Shown here piece after piece: positions 47,316 to 56,704 of a stretch of 64,000 nt of DNA. The DNA lies in the NCBI RefSeq assembly GCF_017676345.1, contig NZ_JAFFZM010000009.1, positions 124,001 through 188,000 of the forward strand, in the 5' to 3' direction. Numbering within the stretch: position 1 is the stretch's first letter; every line of letters starts with the position of its first letter. The DNA comes from Streptomyces smyrnaeus. Lineage in GTDB: Bacteria; Actinomycetota; Actinomycetes; Streptomycetales; Streptomycetaceae. A program made the position numbers and the translations under genes. The notes below the pieces were generated by a model, which saw nothing but the letters and a program-made list of their open reading frames with translations, was not told the origin of the DNA and did not search any database.

Positions 47316-49416
47316 GGTCGGGCAGCCGCAGCGTCGCCAGGTCGTCGCGCGTCGGGGTGCCCGAGTAGCCGGACAGCCGCAGATCGCGGTAGGCGCAGCT
47401 CTTCTCGTACAGGGTGCGCAGGAAGCGGCCGTTGCCCAGCTCGTCGATCCAGCCCTGGTCGACCACATGGCCGCTGATGCTGCGCAGCTCCTCCAGTGCC
47501 TCCTCGTCCCACACGTCGCCGTTGTCGGCGGCCAGCACCTCGCCGATCGCCGTCAGCTCCAGCGGCCGGTAGCTGGGAAAGTCCACCCGGGTCGTGAAGC
47601 GGGAGGACAGCCCCGGGTTGGCCGCCAGCAGCCGGTCCATGCCCTCCGGGTAGCCCGCCAGGATCACCACGAGCTGGTCCCGGTTGTCCTCGGCGCGCTT
47701 GAGCAGCACCTGCAGCGCCTCGTCGCCGTACGCGTCGCCCTTGGTGTAGCCGGAGTTGGAGAGCGCGTAGGCCTCGTCGACGAACAGCACCCCGCCGAGT
47801 GCCGAGTCGATCAGCTCGTTGGCCTTGACCGCTGTCTGCCCCAGGAACTCGCCCACCAGATCGGCGCGTTGGGCCTCGACCAGATGGTCGCCGCCCAGCA
47901 GCCCCAGCGCGTAGAACGCCCGGCCCAGGATGCGCGCCACCGTGGTCTTGCCCGTGCCGGAGGGACCGGAGAAGACGAAGTGCCGCTTCGGCGGCTGCAC
48001 GGGCAGGCCCTGCCCGGCCCGCAGCCGCGCCATGTGCAACTGGGCCGACAGCGCCCGCACCTGGCGTTTGACCGGCTCCAGACCGACCATCCGCTCCAAC
48101 TCCTCCAGCGCCTGCGCCAGCAGCACCGGATCGGAGGGGCCCGCCGGCAGCCTGCCGTCGCCGTCCCGGCCGCCGCCGAGGGCGGCACGCTCCCGCAGCA
48201 CGCTGCTGTCCACCCGGACCGGCTCGGCGGGGTCGCCGGAGTCCTCCAGACGGAGTCCGTCGGCCTCCGGGTCCACCACCGGGTCGGCGGACTCGGCCGC
48301 GTCACCCATCCCCGCATCCGAACCGTCGCGCGGGGCACCGGGACCTTCGCTGCCCGGCTGAGCGCCGCCGGACAGTTCGGCCGCGTCCCGGCGGAACCCG
48401 GCGTCGTCGGGCAGCCCGGGTACGTTCCGGGGCACCGTGCCAGCGTCGCGGAGGCTCCGGTCCGGGTCCCCGGGAGCGGCGCCGTTGGACGGATCGGCCG
48501 GGTCCGGCGGCTGTGCCGGGTCGCCGGGCGACTCGGGCCCGCGGTCGAAGAGCTCCTGGGCCGCGCCGTCCCCGGCTCCGTCCGGCCCGCCCAGGCCGCC
48601 GGAGAGGACGGCAGCCGCCAGGTCCTCCACCGTGCCGCCCTGGCCGTCGCCCTCCGCGATGGTGGTCAGCCGGGCCGCCGTGTCCATGAACGTCGGGTCG
48701 ATACGGTGCACGGCGCGGTACAGCGGCAGCGCTGCCGCGCTGCGGCCCGTGCCCTCGCGGGCGCGCGCCAGCCAGTAGCGCAACTCCTTGCGCTGCGGCT
48801 GCTCACTGCGGCAGCGCATCAGGGCGGCGGCCAGCAGCGGCTCGGCCTGCCCGTACATCTCCAGCCGTACCCGGGCCATGCCCGCGAAGAGCCCCGCCTC
48901 GATACCCAGCAGCGGGTCGTCCACCAGCGGCTCGGTGTGGGCGACCAGCCCCTCCCAGTCCTTGGCCAGGTAGGCGCGGCAGGCGTGCAGGAACCGCACC
49001 TGGGGATCGGTGTCCACCGGGGGGCATCCGGCCAGGGCGCGGTCGAGTTCGGCGACGTGGCGGCCGTCCAGCCAGTGCGAGGCGTGCGCCAGCAGCAGGT
49101 CGCGTTCGTGTTCGAGCACCGGCTGCACCCACCAGCCCAGCCAGTACCAGGAGTTGAGGGTCAGTCCGTGCCGGGCCCGCTGTTCGCCGAAGCGGTCCCT
49201 GTGGTGGTACATCCGCAGCAGCGCGGTCGCGGTGTCGGCGCGCAGGGCGTGAAGTCCCAGCCAGGCGTCGGCCATCCCCGGATCGAGCCGTACGGCTGTC
49301 CGGAACTCCTCCTCGGCTTGGGCGTATCCACCGACGGTGTACGCATCCACCCCGCGAAGCCAGGCGAGTTCGGCCGGGGCGTGCAGGCCCTGGGGGTCCT
49401 GCGTGCCGAAGTTCAT
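47236..49416 (-). CDS. TPR-AAA ATPase (CbxX/CfxQ, SpoVK-like)
   Basis: A 726-residue protein. An N-terminal TPR-like region (about 10-265) leads to a low-complexity Gly/Asp/Pro linker (about 265-440) and a CbxX-type AAA domain (about 440-710): Walker A FSGPSGTGKTTVAR, Walker B GVLFVDEAYAL and arginine-finger region ANPGLSSRF. The architecture recalls EccA of type VII secretion and SpoVK, but no such genes are adjacent. The ATG at 49416 has GGGGGAC upstream. Confidence 0.9.
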   Translation of the reverse strand: MNFGTQDPQGLHAPAELAWLRGVDAYTVGGYAQAEEEFRTAVRLDPGMADAWLGLHALRADTATALLRMYHHRDRFGEQRARHGLTLNSWYWLGWWVQPVLEHERDLLLAHASHWLDGRHVAELDRALAGCPPVDTDPQVRFLHACRAYLAKDWEGLVAHTEPLVDDPLLGIEAGLFAGMARVRLEMYGQAEPLLAAALMRCRSEQPQRKELRYWLARAREGTGRSAAALPLYRAVHRIDPTFMDTAARLTTIAEGDGQGGTVEDLAAAVLSGGLGGPDGAGDGAAQELFDRGPESPGDPAQPPDPADPSNGAAPGDPDRSLRDAGTVPRNVPGLPDDAGFRRDAAELSGGAQPGSEGPGAPRDGSDAGMGDAAESADPVVDPEADGLRLEDSGDPAEPVRVDSSVLRERAALGGGRDGDGRLPAGPSDPVLLAQALEELERMVGLEPVKRQVRALSAQLHMARLRAGQGLPVQPPKRHFVFSGPSGTGKTTVARILGRAFYALGLLGGDHLVEAQRADLVGEFLGQTAVKANELIDSALGGVLFVDEAYALSNSGYTKGDAYGDEALQVLLKRAEDNRDQLVVILAGYPEGMDRLLAANPGLSSRFTTRVDFPSYRPLELTAIGEVLAADNGDVWDEEALEELRSISGHVVDQGWIDELGNGRFLRTLYEKSCAYRDLRLSGYSGTPTRDDLATLRLPDLMQAYGEVLSGRGPDGPRPGPQPPLG

Positions 49417-49657
49417 CACGTCCCCCACGAAACGTCCCCCGTCATCTGCCGGTTATCACCCGGGGTTCCCGCGCTGTTTCGCATCGTACCCGTGCTCAGG
49501 GCGCTGTCGAAGAGCGGCGTACGCGGCTTCCGGGGGCGCGGAACCGGCGGTCGCGGGAGCGCGGGTGGAGGTTGAGGAACTAAGGCTTCCGTAAAACCGC
49601 TACGAAGAGTAAGAGAAATGTAAATGCTCTGTTCCGCTTAACCGCTCCAGGGCAGAA

Positions 49658-49695
49658 CGAAGCCCCCGGTCACGGGGGAACAACCGGGGGCTTCG
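49658..49695 (-). terminator. Terminator of the uridine-kinase-like gene
   Basis: A 13-bp perfect stem (49658-49670 with 49683-49695) with a 12-base loop, 98 bp downstream of the minus-strand gene ending at 49794. The surrounding 49580-49790 stretch has no gene; it is AT-richer at 49590-49640, where the AAA gene promoter may lie. Confidence 0.8.
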
Positions 49696-49793
49696 CGTCT
49701 GAAGACGGCCTGCGTAGACCGCTTGTTGGAAAAGTAATCGGTCCGGCGCCAATGGTCAAGCCGCTCGGTTGCACTCAGTGCCGTTGATCGCTG

Positions 49794-50435
49794 TCAACTG
49801 CCACGAGTTATACGGAGGGTCATATTCGGCGGGGCCTCCGGCGCCCCAGCAACCCTTTCCCGTATCTCGTATCCCGGGTGTCCCTTGCCCGTTTCCCGCA
49901 CCAGGAAGTCCGCGAACGGGCGGGACGGGTCGGCCGCGTAATGTGCGCGCTCCGCGGGGACCCAGCGGGCCCAGAAATCCCGCTGACCCGGACCGTCCCG
50001 CCGCCGGCCGCGCCGCCACGCCGCCTCCGGGGCCATATCGGCCCACAGCAGACAGGCCAGATACGGCCGCAGCGCCGCCCGGCCCGCGCCCACCCCCTCG
50101 ATGAGGACGACCGGCGCGGGCGGCAGTACGACCTCGTCCGTGCGGGCGCGCGCCACCCAGTCGTACGCCACGTAGCGTGCAGGCACGCCCCGCCCCAGCG
50201 GCTCGATCACCTGTCCGAAGAGCAGCTCCGTCCAGTCGAACAGCGCCTGGTGGCTCGCCAGGTCGTCGAGGTGGAGCACCGGCGCCCCGCCGAGCAGCCC
50301 CGACAGCCGCCGGGCCAGTGTCGTCTTCCCGGAGCCGGCGTGCCCGTCCACGCCCACCAGCCGCACCGGGCCGCACGAGGCAGGCAGCGCGGCGAGTCGG
50401 TCGGCGAGCGCTTCAAGGGTGAGCGGAGCGGGCAT
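49794..50435 (-). CDS. Uridine-kinase-like P-loop protein
   Basis: A 213-residue nucleoside/nucleotide kinase-like protein: Walker A VDGHAGSGKTTLARRL (about 29-44), a LHLDDL metal-site strand (about 53), VLIEGVGAG (about 110). Streptomyces annotate such genes as uridine kinase, but substrate specificity cannot be read from sequence. ATG at 50435. Single gene with its own terminator. Confidence 0.85.
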   Translation of the reverse strand: MPAPLTLEALADRLAALPASCGPVRLVGVDGHAGSGKTTLARRLSGLLGGAPVLHLDDLASHQALFDWTELLFGQVIEPLGRGVPARYVAYDWVARARTDEVVLPPAPVVLIEGVGAGRAALRPYLACLLWADMAPEAAWRRGRRRDGPGQRDFWARWVPAERAHYAADPSRPFADFLVRETGKGHPGYEIRERVAGAPEAPPNMTLRITRGS

Positions 50436-50589
50436 TCCCCCAGCGTACGTCGCGGATCACCCGGATCGCTGTGCCGCATCGTCCCGCAGGACGGGAACAC
50501 CGTGTCACTGGCCGGGCCAATGACGACGGCATGCCGAGCGGGCGAAGCTCTGGCACACGCCCTGCCGAGCCGCGATAGTTGGCTTCCGC

Positions 50590-50640
50590 GTACGGCCGGG
50601 TACGACCGCCGGGTACGACCGCGTACGACCTCGCACGACG
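50590..50640. repeat. Short GTACGACC repeats upstream of the peptidase gene
   Basis: The octamer (G)GGTACGACCG/GCGTACGACC recurs four times at about 10-13-bp spacing, with a weaker GCACGACG copy at the end. It lies 53-103 bp before the C39-like peptidase start and could be regulatory. Confidence 0.5.
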
Positions 50641-50692
50641 CCGCACCACCTGTGACGACCGCCGCACCGACCCACGACTGGGGGCACTGAGC

Positions 50693-52102
50693 ATGACCAG
50701 CAGATCCGCCAACCGCCGTACCGTCCTGGCCGCCGCCGTCGCCGCGGCGGCCTCGGCAGTCGCTGCTCCCACCGCCCTGGCAGCCGACAGCCGGTCGGGT
50801 GGAACCGTCGGCACCCACCGCCCCGGCCGCCCGGCCGGGCGCGGCCGGCCGGGAAAGGCGGGAAAGGTGGAGTTCCACGGCTGGTCCGGGCGGCGCGAGT
50901 GGGCCTCGGGCGAGACCAAGGGGACCCGGGTCCGCACCAGCGGACGCCCCGGCATCGTCCTCGCGTCCCCCGTCGGCAGCATCGGATACAAGGATCCGCA
51001 CACCGGCAAGAAGGCCGACTGGGAGTACGCCACCTGGACCTCGCCCGCACACAGCTGCGCCGTACCCGCCGGTGAGGCCATCGCCTCCTGGAACGCCCAC
51101 ACCCCCAAGGGCACCTGGATCCGCATCGAGCTGCGCGGCACCTACTCGGACGGCAAGCAGACGCCCTGGTACACCATGGGCATCTGGACATCCGGCGACG
51201 GCGACGACGTCCCCCGCCGCACCTCGGTCGACGGCCAGAAGGACGGCAGGAGCACCATCTGGACCGACACCTTCTCCATCGACGACCTCGCGAGCGGGCT
51301 GCGCCTGAAGTCCTACCGGCTGCGGCTGACTCTCTACCGCGCCCCCGGCAGCAAGGCCACCCCCACCGTCTGGCGGGCCGGTGTGATGTGCTCCGACGTA
51401 CCCGACCGCTTCGAGGTCCCCGCGTCCGAGCCCGGCCTCGGCAAGGCGGTCGAGCTGAAGGTCCCGCGCTACTCGCAGGAGATCCACAAGGGCCAGTACC
51501 CCGAGTACGACAACGGCGGCGAGGCGTGGTGCAGCCCCACCTCCTCACAGATGATCATCGAATACTGGGGCCGCAAGCCCACCGCCGAAGACCTCGCCTG
51601 GGTGAACCCCGACTACGCCGACCCCCAGGTCTGCCACGCCGCGCGCTACACCTTCGACTACCAGTACGAAGGCTGCGGCAACTGGCCCTTCAACGGCGCC
51701 TACGCCAGCACCTACCGGGACATGAACGCCGTCGTCACCCGGCTCAACTCCCTCAACGAGGCCGAGGAATTCGTCGCCGCGGGCATCCCCCTGATCACCT
51801 CGCAGTCCTTCATCGAATCCGAACTGGACGGCGCCGGCTACGGCACCGCGGGCCACCTGATGACCGTCATCGGCTTCACCGGATCCGGCGACGTCATCGC
51901 CAACGACCCCAACTCCCCGGACAACCCCTCGGTCCGCCACGTCTACAAGCGGCGTCAGTTCGAGAACATCTGGCTGCGGACCAAGCGGAAGAACGCCGAC
52001 GGCAAGGTCGTCGGCGGTACCGGCGGGGTGTGCTACGTCTACTGGCCCGTCGACCCGACAGCGGCTCAGCGCCGGGTGCTGCGCAAGCACGGGCTGTGCT
52101 GA
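50693..52102 (+). CDS. Secreted C39-like peptidase, Tat signal
   Basis: A 469-residue exported protein. The N-terminus has twin arginines (NRRTVLAAAVAAAASAVAAPTALAA, cleavage after about residue 30), a Tat-type signal. The middle (about 55-270) is beta-rich. The C-terminal C39-like papain-fold domain has GGEAWCSPTSSQMIIEYWG (about 290) with the catalytic Cys, and GTAGHLMTVIGF with the His, then ANDPNSP with the Asp/Asn. ATG at 50693. Probably an extracellular peptidase. Confidence 0.9.
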   Translation: MTSRSANRRTVLAAAVAAAASAVAAPTALAADSRSGGTVGTHRPGRPAGRGRPGKAGKVEFHGWSGRREWASGETKGTRVRTSGRPGIVLASPVGSIGYKDPHTGKKADWEYATWTSPAHSCAVPAGEAIASWNAHTPKGTWIRIELRGTYSDGKQTPWYTMGIWTSGDGDDVPRRTSVDGQKDGRSTIWTDTFSIDDLASGLRLKSYRLRLTLYRAPGSKATPTVWRAGVMCSDVPDRFEVPASEPGLGKAVELKVPRYSQEIHKGQYPEYDNGGEAWCSPTSSQMIIEYWGRKPTAEDLAWVNPDYADPQVCHAARYTFDYQYEGCGNWPFNGAYASTYRDMNAVVTRLNSLNEAEEFVAAGIPLITSQSFIESELDGAGYGTAGHLMTVIGFTGSGDVIANDPNSPDNPSVRHVYKRRQFENIWLRTKRKNADGKVVGGTGGVCYVYWPVDPTAAQRRVLRKHGLC

Positions 52103-52109
52103 GCTCGCT

Positions 52110-52650
52110 GGGCAGGTGGTCGGCGGATGCCGTGGCCACCAGCTGACGGCAGTGCGCGTGGCCGTCCTGCGTCAGACGGCCGTGCTGGTCGACCGTGACC
52201 GACCTTGACCGAACGGTGCTCCAGCCAGTGGGACACCTCGTGGCTGGAGACACCGTTCGTCAGGGGTGCGGTGGCCAATTTGTGCCGTACCTCGGTAGAT
52301 CGGGATACGGAATGGTGCCGGTCTCACGGGGAATGGGAAAGCGGGGCGCCGGCGTGAGCATGGGTTCGGGCAGCGGAACGTAGCGCCATGGCCCCTGTTT
52401 TCCGATGCTTGAGCGGGCCATACCGAACCAGGTAAGGAACTCCGCGCCCGTTCGTCCGTACTGCCTGGCGTCGCAGCCGAACGGAATCGGGGCCGAAGTC
52501 CCCTCGGCCAGTCCAAGCGTTTCACCGATCCGCAGGCCGCGGAGAAGCCATATCACCGGGGAGGGCGCGCTCGTCCACCGGCACGATGTGATGTGCCGGG
52601 ATCATCGCCAAGCTGAACACCCAATTGTGTGGACGGAATTCTTTGGCATG
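52110..52650 (-). pseudogene. Decayed tyrosine recombinase (integrase)
   Basis: Fragments of a phage/ICE integrase in several frames on the minus strand. Near 52555-52505 WLLRGLRIGETLGL matches box I with the catalytic Arg; near 52420 the piece RYVPLPEP resembles the usual VPLP segment. About 52285-52200, EVRHKLATAPLTNGVSSHE continuing VSHWLEHRSVKV matches box II (R-H and G-H-like H-R-S). After a frameshift, VTVDQHGRLTQDGHAHCRQ (about 52210-52150) is the tail with the position of the nucleophilic Tyr replaced by His. Frameshifts and lost residues make it nonfunctional. Confidence 0.78.
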
Positions 52651-52715
52651 CCCAGATGGCGAACGCCGCGCAGGACGGCGGCGTTCCTTGTCGGTCGCCG
52701 CCGGGGCGCCGACGA

Positions 52716-53534
52716 TCACGAGGAGGAAGGATCCGCCTCGACGGGGGTGGTCAGGTGTGGCGTTTGGGGGAGGAAGGTGACCTGGGGCGCTCCCGTGCGT
52801 GGATGGATGGTCACCTCGCTCGTCACGTCGTAGACCTCGGCCAGCAGTCGGGGCGTGAGAATGTCGGCGGGCGGTCCCGAGGCGGTGACCTTGCCGTCGC
52901 ACAGTACGTAGAGGCGGTCGCAGTAGTACGCGGCCAGATTGAGGTCGTGCAGGGCCACCAGCACCGTGGCCGACAGGCGGCGCAAGGTGCCGAGGACCTC
53001 CAGTTGGTGGCGGATGTCCAGGTGGTTGGTCGGTTCGTCCAGGACGAGGAGGGACGGCTGCTGGGCGAGGGCGCGGGCGATGAGCACGCGCTGGCGTTCG
53101 CCGCCGGAGAGCCGGTCGAAGGGGCGGTGGGCCAGGTCGGTGCCGTCCACTGCGGCGAGTGCCGACCGGATCAGGTCGGCGTCTTCGGGGGTGTCCCCGT
53201 CGAGCAGCCGTTTGTGCGGCGTGCGGCCCATCGCGACGACCTCGAGCACCGTGAGGTCGAACTCGCCGCCCGACTCCTGCACCACCGCCGCCACCGTCCG
53301 GGCCAGTCGCCGTGCGGGCAGCGACCAGGCGTCGGTGCCGTCGACACCGATTTGTCCGGTGGCGGGGCGCAGGACGCGGTAGACGGCGCGCAGCAGGCTG
53401 GACTTGCCGCTGCCGTTGGGGCCGACCAGGCCGATGACCTCGCCGGAGCGCGCGGTCAGGGAGACGTCCTCGACCAGGCGGTGCGCGCCGGCGGTGAGGG
53501 TGACCCCGTCGACGACGAGTTCGGTGCCGGTCAT
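52716..53534 (-). CDS. BtuD-like ABC transporter ATP-binding protein
   Basis: A 272-residue ATPase of the FecE/BtuD family. Walker A GLVGPNGSGKSSLLRA (about 35), Q-loop VVQESG, signature LSGGERQRVLIARAL (about 138), Walker B LLVLDEPTNHLDI and the H-loop ALHD. The ATG overlaps the stop of the permease gene. With its partners it should take up a corrinoid, since the operon carries a cobalamin riboswitch. Confidence 0.93.
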   Translation of the reverse strand: MTGTELVVDGVTLTAGAHRLVEDVSLTARSGEVIGLVGPNGSGKSSLLRAVYRVLRPATGQIGVDGTDAWSLPARRLARTVAAVVQESGGEFDLTVLEVVAMGRTPHKRLLDGDTPEDADLIRSALAAVDGTDLAHRPFDRLSGGERQRVLIARALAQQPSLLVLDEPTNHLDIRHQLEVLGTLRRLSATVLVALHDLNLAAYYCDRLYVLCDGKVTASGPPADILTPRLLAEVYDVTSEVTIHPRTGAPQVTFLPQTPHLTTPVEADPSSS

Positions 53535-54646
53535 GCCCCTCCTCGGTCGGTGTTCCGCCGGGCGTCGCGGCGCATCAGCCACAGGAAGAACGGGCCGCCG
53601 CACAGCGCCGTGAGCACGCCGACGGGTATTTCCATGGGGGCGGCGACGACCCGTGCGGCGATGTCGGCCCAGATGAGGAAGACGGCGCCGCCGAGTGCGG
53701 CCGTCGGCAGGACACGGCGGTGGTCGCCGCCGACGACGAGGCGGACGATGTGCGGCAGCATCAGACCGACGAAGCCGATCGGCCCGGTCGCCGCGACCAG
53801 GATGCCGGTGACGAGGGAGAGCAGGACGAACATGCGGGCGCGGAAGCGGGCCACGTCCAGCCCCATCGTGGTCGCGGCCTCCTCACCGGCGAGCAGCAGG
53901 TTCAGATTGCGGGCCTGCACCATGAGGATGCCGATGCCCAGGAGCAGGGCGGCGCTGGGAAGCCACAGCGTGTCCCAGTTCACGCCGCCGAGACCGCCGA
54001 GGGTCCAGGCGAGGACCGCGCGGGCCTCGTTGCCCCGGTCGGTTGTGAGCAGCAGCAGGTCCAGTACGGCGGTGAGCATCGCGGCGATGGCCACCCCGGA
54101 AAGGATCAGCCGGGCCGAGGTGATCCGGCCGCCGGTGCGAGCGGTGGCGTAGACGAGTAGCAGCGCGCCGAGTGCGCCCGCGAACGCGGCGACCGACAGT
54201 GAGGTCGGCCCGAACCAGGTCACACCGAACACGATCACCACGACGGCGCCGAGGGATGCCCCGGAGGAGACGCCGAGCAGGTAGGGCTCCGCGAGCGGGT
54301 TGCGGATCAGGGCCTGCAAGGCGGTGCCCACCACCGCGAGCCCGGCGCCGGCCACCGCGCCGAGCAGCACCCGCGGCGCCCTCACGTCCAGCACGATGGT
54401 CTCGCGCGCTGCGGACCAGTTCGGGGTCGTCCAGTCGGCGCCCAGCGCGTGCGTCACGATGCCCCACACCTGGCCTGGCGGCACCTGCACCGAGCCGATG
54501 GCCAGGCCCGCCGTCGCGGAAACCACCAGCAGAGCGGCAAGTACGGTGAGCGTGACGGCGAAAGTGGCCGGGCCCGGCTGCCTGTCGTCTTGTTGCCGTC
54601 GTCGTACGGCCCGCTCGGCGTTGGTGTCGGCGGCCGAGGCCGTCAC
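53531..54646 (-). CDS. BtuC-like ABC transporter permease (FecCD family)
   Basis: A 371-residue membrane protein with about ten helices. Family landmarks are RAPRVLLGAVAGAGLAVVGTALQ, NPLAEPYLLGVSSGASLGAV, and GFVGLMLPHIVRLVVGGDHRR (about 300) that contacts the ATPase. Starts with GTG at 54646 overlapping the binding-protein gene end by 4 bp. Iron-siderophore and cobalamin permeases share this family; the riboswitch argues for cobalamin or a cobalt complex. Confidence 0.92.
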   Translation of the reverse strand: MTASAADTNAERAVRRRQQDDRQPGPATFAVTLTVLAALLVVSATAGLAIGSVQVPPGQVWGIVTHALGADWTTPNWSAARETIVLDVRAPRVLLGAVAGAGLAVVGTALQALIRNPLAEPYLLGVSSGASLGAVVVIVFGVTWFGPTSLSVAAFAGALGALLLVYATARTGGRITSARLILSGVAIAAMLTAVLDLLLLTTDRGNEARAVLAWTLGGLGGVNWDTLWLPSAALLLGIGILMVQARNLNLLLAGEEAATTMGLDVARFRARMFVLLSLVTGILVAATGPIGFVGLMLPHIVRLVVGGDHRRVLPTAALGGAVFLIWADIAARVVAAPMEIPVGVLTALCGGPFFLWLMRRDARRNTDRGGA

Positions 54647-55686
54647 TCGAAGCTCTCGGGGTGGATGCCGCGGGCCAGGTCCTCCACCGCGTACGCCGAC
54701 CGCACGCCGACCAGGGTGGCGGTCAACGGCAGGACGACGAACCGCTTGTTCTTGACGGCGGGCACGTCCTTGAGGGCGGGCTGCGAGAGCAAGAACTTCT
54801 TCTTCCGCTCGACGCTGCCCGCGCCGGCGTAATCGTAGATCGCGATGACTTCCGGCTTGCGCTCCACGACCTGCTCCCAGGAGACGTCGCCGAAGACGTC
54901 GTCGAGGTCGGCGAAGACGTTCTCGCCGCCGGCCAGCCGGATCAGTTCGGTGCCGAGGCTCTTGCCGCCCGCGGTGAAGGCGGACTTGTCGCCGCTGTCG
55001 TACACGAAGACGGGCACCTCGGGCTCGCCTTCGACGGCGGCGGTGGCCTTGTCGACCCGCTTCTGGAGACGGGAGACCAGCTTGTCCGCTCGGTCGGGCA
55101 CGCCGAAGATCCGGCCGGTGGTGCGGACTTCGTCGTAGGTGTCCTTCATCGTCACCCGCTTCTTGCCGCAGTATTCGCGGTTGAGGTGGGTGTCGATGCC
55201 GGCGTCGGCGAACGCCTTGCGGGAGCGCCCTTCGTTCTCGGCGAAGGCGCTGGCGTAGCCGCCGTAGACGAGGTCCGGCTCGGCTTCCAGTACCGTCTCG
55301 AAGGACGGTTCCTTCTCAGCCAGCTGCGGAATCGACTCGTAGTCCTTCTTCAGCTCGGGCAGGACGGGGGAGTCGGGGAAGGCGGTGCCGACCATGCGGT
55401 CCTTCAGGCCGAGGGCGAGCATCAGTTCGGCCGGGTGCTGGTGGATGGTGACGACACGGGAGGGCGGCTCGTCGTACGTCGTCTTCACACCGCAGTTGTC
55501 GATGGTGAGGGGGAAGCCCTCGGACGACGAGGCCGTGTCCCCGGAGTTCTGGGCGGTGTCCTGCGGTGATCCGCAGCCGGCGGTCAGCACAGCCGCCGAC
55601 AGGGCGACGCCCGCGGCCGTCGCCCGCAGGGCGTGGCGCCTGCGGGCAGGGGGGAACAGCGGGGGACGGGACGTGCTGTCGTACAC
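54643..55686 (-). CDS. BtuF-like substrate-binding lipoprotein
   Basis: A 347-residue periplasmic-binding-type lipoprotein of the FecB/BtuF family. A lipobox LTAGCGS (about 33) follows a hydrophobic signal, and the binding fold begins at SRVVTIHQHPAELMLALGL. The GTG at 55686 has AGGAGG upstream at a good distance. First gene of an operon with its own cobalamin riboswitch 46 bp upstream, so corrinoid uptake is the best guess. It could also bind a cobalt-metallophore made by the adjacent cluster. Confidence 0.88.
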   Translation of the reverse strand: MYDSTSRPPLFPPARRRHALRATAAGVALSAAVLTAGCGSPQDTAQNSGDTASSSEGFPLTIDNCGVKTTYDEPPSRVVTIHQHPAELMLALGLKDRMVGTAFPDSPVLPELKKDYESIPQLAEKEPSFETVLEAEPDLVYGGYASAFAENEGRSRKAFADAGIDTHLNREYCGKKRVTMKDTYDEVRTTGRIFGVPDRADKLVSRLQKRVDKATAAVEGEPEVPVFVYDSGDKSAFTAGGKSLGTELIRLAGGENVFADLDDVFGDVSWEQVVERKPEVIAIYDYAGAGSVERKKKFLLSQPALKDVPAVKNKRFVVLPLTATLVGVRSAYAVEDLARGIHPESFE

Positions 55687-55731
55687 GTGAAGCCTCCTGG
55701 GGAGTCCGCGCTCCTCGGAACGGGCCCGCGA

Positions 55732-55885
55732 CAGGCCAGTGTCCTGACTCCCGGATCGACGCTCCTCCCCTTCGGCCTTCCCGCGCGGTGCGCGGTGGCG
55801 TGTCGAAGGGGGCACTCCCCGGTCACAGTGGCGGGACCGTGCCGGATTCGCACCGGCTTCCTGTCTCCCGTCGCGGCGATGACCC
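55732..55885 (-). promoter_or_regulatory. Cobalamin riboswitch controlling the ABC transporter
   Basis: On the minus strand, GAAGCCGGTGCGAATCCGGC (about 55860-55841) and CGGTCCCGCCACTGTGACC (about 55838-55820) form the conserved core, and AGTCAGGACACTGGCC (55749-55734) is the B12 box. It ends 46 bases before the binding-protein start. It should reduce expression when adenosylcobalamin is abundant. Confidence 0.88.
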
Positions 55886-55954
55886 GCTGATACTACGGTC
55901 TGCCGATACGCGGCCGACAGGGCGTGCGAACCCGCCGAAGCGCCCCTGCCCGTC

Positions 55955-56704
55955 CTACGCCTCGCGGATCGCCCGCAGCACCAGCCGCTCGGCGTTCTCG
56001 TCGTAGGGGCGGCCGTCGAAACCGCCGAAGACCTCCACCCGGCCGAACCCCGCCTCCTGTGCCATCTGCCGCAGCTCCACCGCGCTGTACACGAACCACA
56101 CCAGGGTGGCCCGCGTCACCCGCTCGCCCCGGACCAGTACCCAGTCGCTGCGCAGCCGGGCCCAGTCGTCCAGCACGGTGTCGGTCTGCACCATCAGGTC
56201 CTCGCCGCGCCGCACCACCTTGGGCGGGGTGACCTTGCGGGCCAGCAACTCCTTGCCGGCGAGATCCAGGACGAGGGTGCCACCGGGGGCCAGACAGGAA
56301 TACATGGTGCGCAGCATGCGGGCGTTGTCGGCGGGGTCCTCGAAGTATCCGAACGAGGTGAACAGGTTGAGGACGACGTCGAAACCGCCCGGATTCTCGT
56401 ACTCGCGTGCATCGGCCCGCACATGCGCGACCCGGACTCCCGCCTCGGCCGCTCGCTTTCGTGCCCGATCCAGCATGGCGCCACTCGTGTCCACCCCCGT
56501 CACGTCGCGGCCCCGGCGGGCGAGCGGCACGGTGAACACACCCGGTCCGCAGCACAGGTCCAGCACCCGGGCGTCGGCGGGGAAGGACAGCAAGCGAGAG
56601 GTGTCGAGCAGTTCCTCGGCCTGCGCGTGGCGTTGCTCGGAGAAGAGGAAGTCGTGAAACTCTGTCCAGAAGTCATCGTCCTGGAACCCGCCCGTCCGTG
56701 TCAT
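55955..56704 (-). CDS. SAM-dependent methyltransferase (class I)
   Basis: A 249-residue methyltransferase of the UbiE/type-11 group. Motif I VLDLCCGPGVFTVPLARRG (about 46-64), VTGVDTSGAMLDRA and the motif III region APGGTLVLDLAGK are clear. Substrate unknown. ATG at 56704, overlapping the end of the MFS gene by 32 bp. Last gene of the kinase-PLP-ATP-grasp-MFS operon, so it probably tailors the cluster product. Confidence 0.9.
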   Translation of the reverse strand: MTRTGGFQDDDFWTEFHDFLFSEQRHAQAEELLDTSRLLSFPADARVLDLCCGPGVFTVPLARRGRDVTGVDTSGAMLDRARKRAAEAGVRVAHVRADAREYENPGGFDVVLNLFTSFGYFEDPADNARMLRTMYSCLAPGGTLVLDLAGKELLARKVTPPKVVRRGEDLMVQTDTVLDDWARLRSDWVLVRGERVTRATLVWFVYSAVELRQMAQEAGFGRVEVFGGFDGRPYDENAERLVLRAIREA

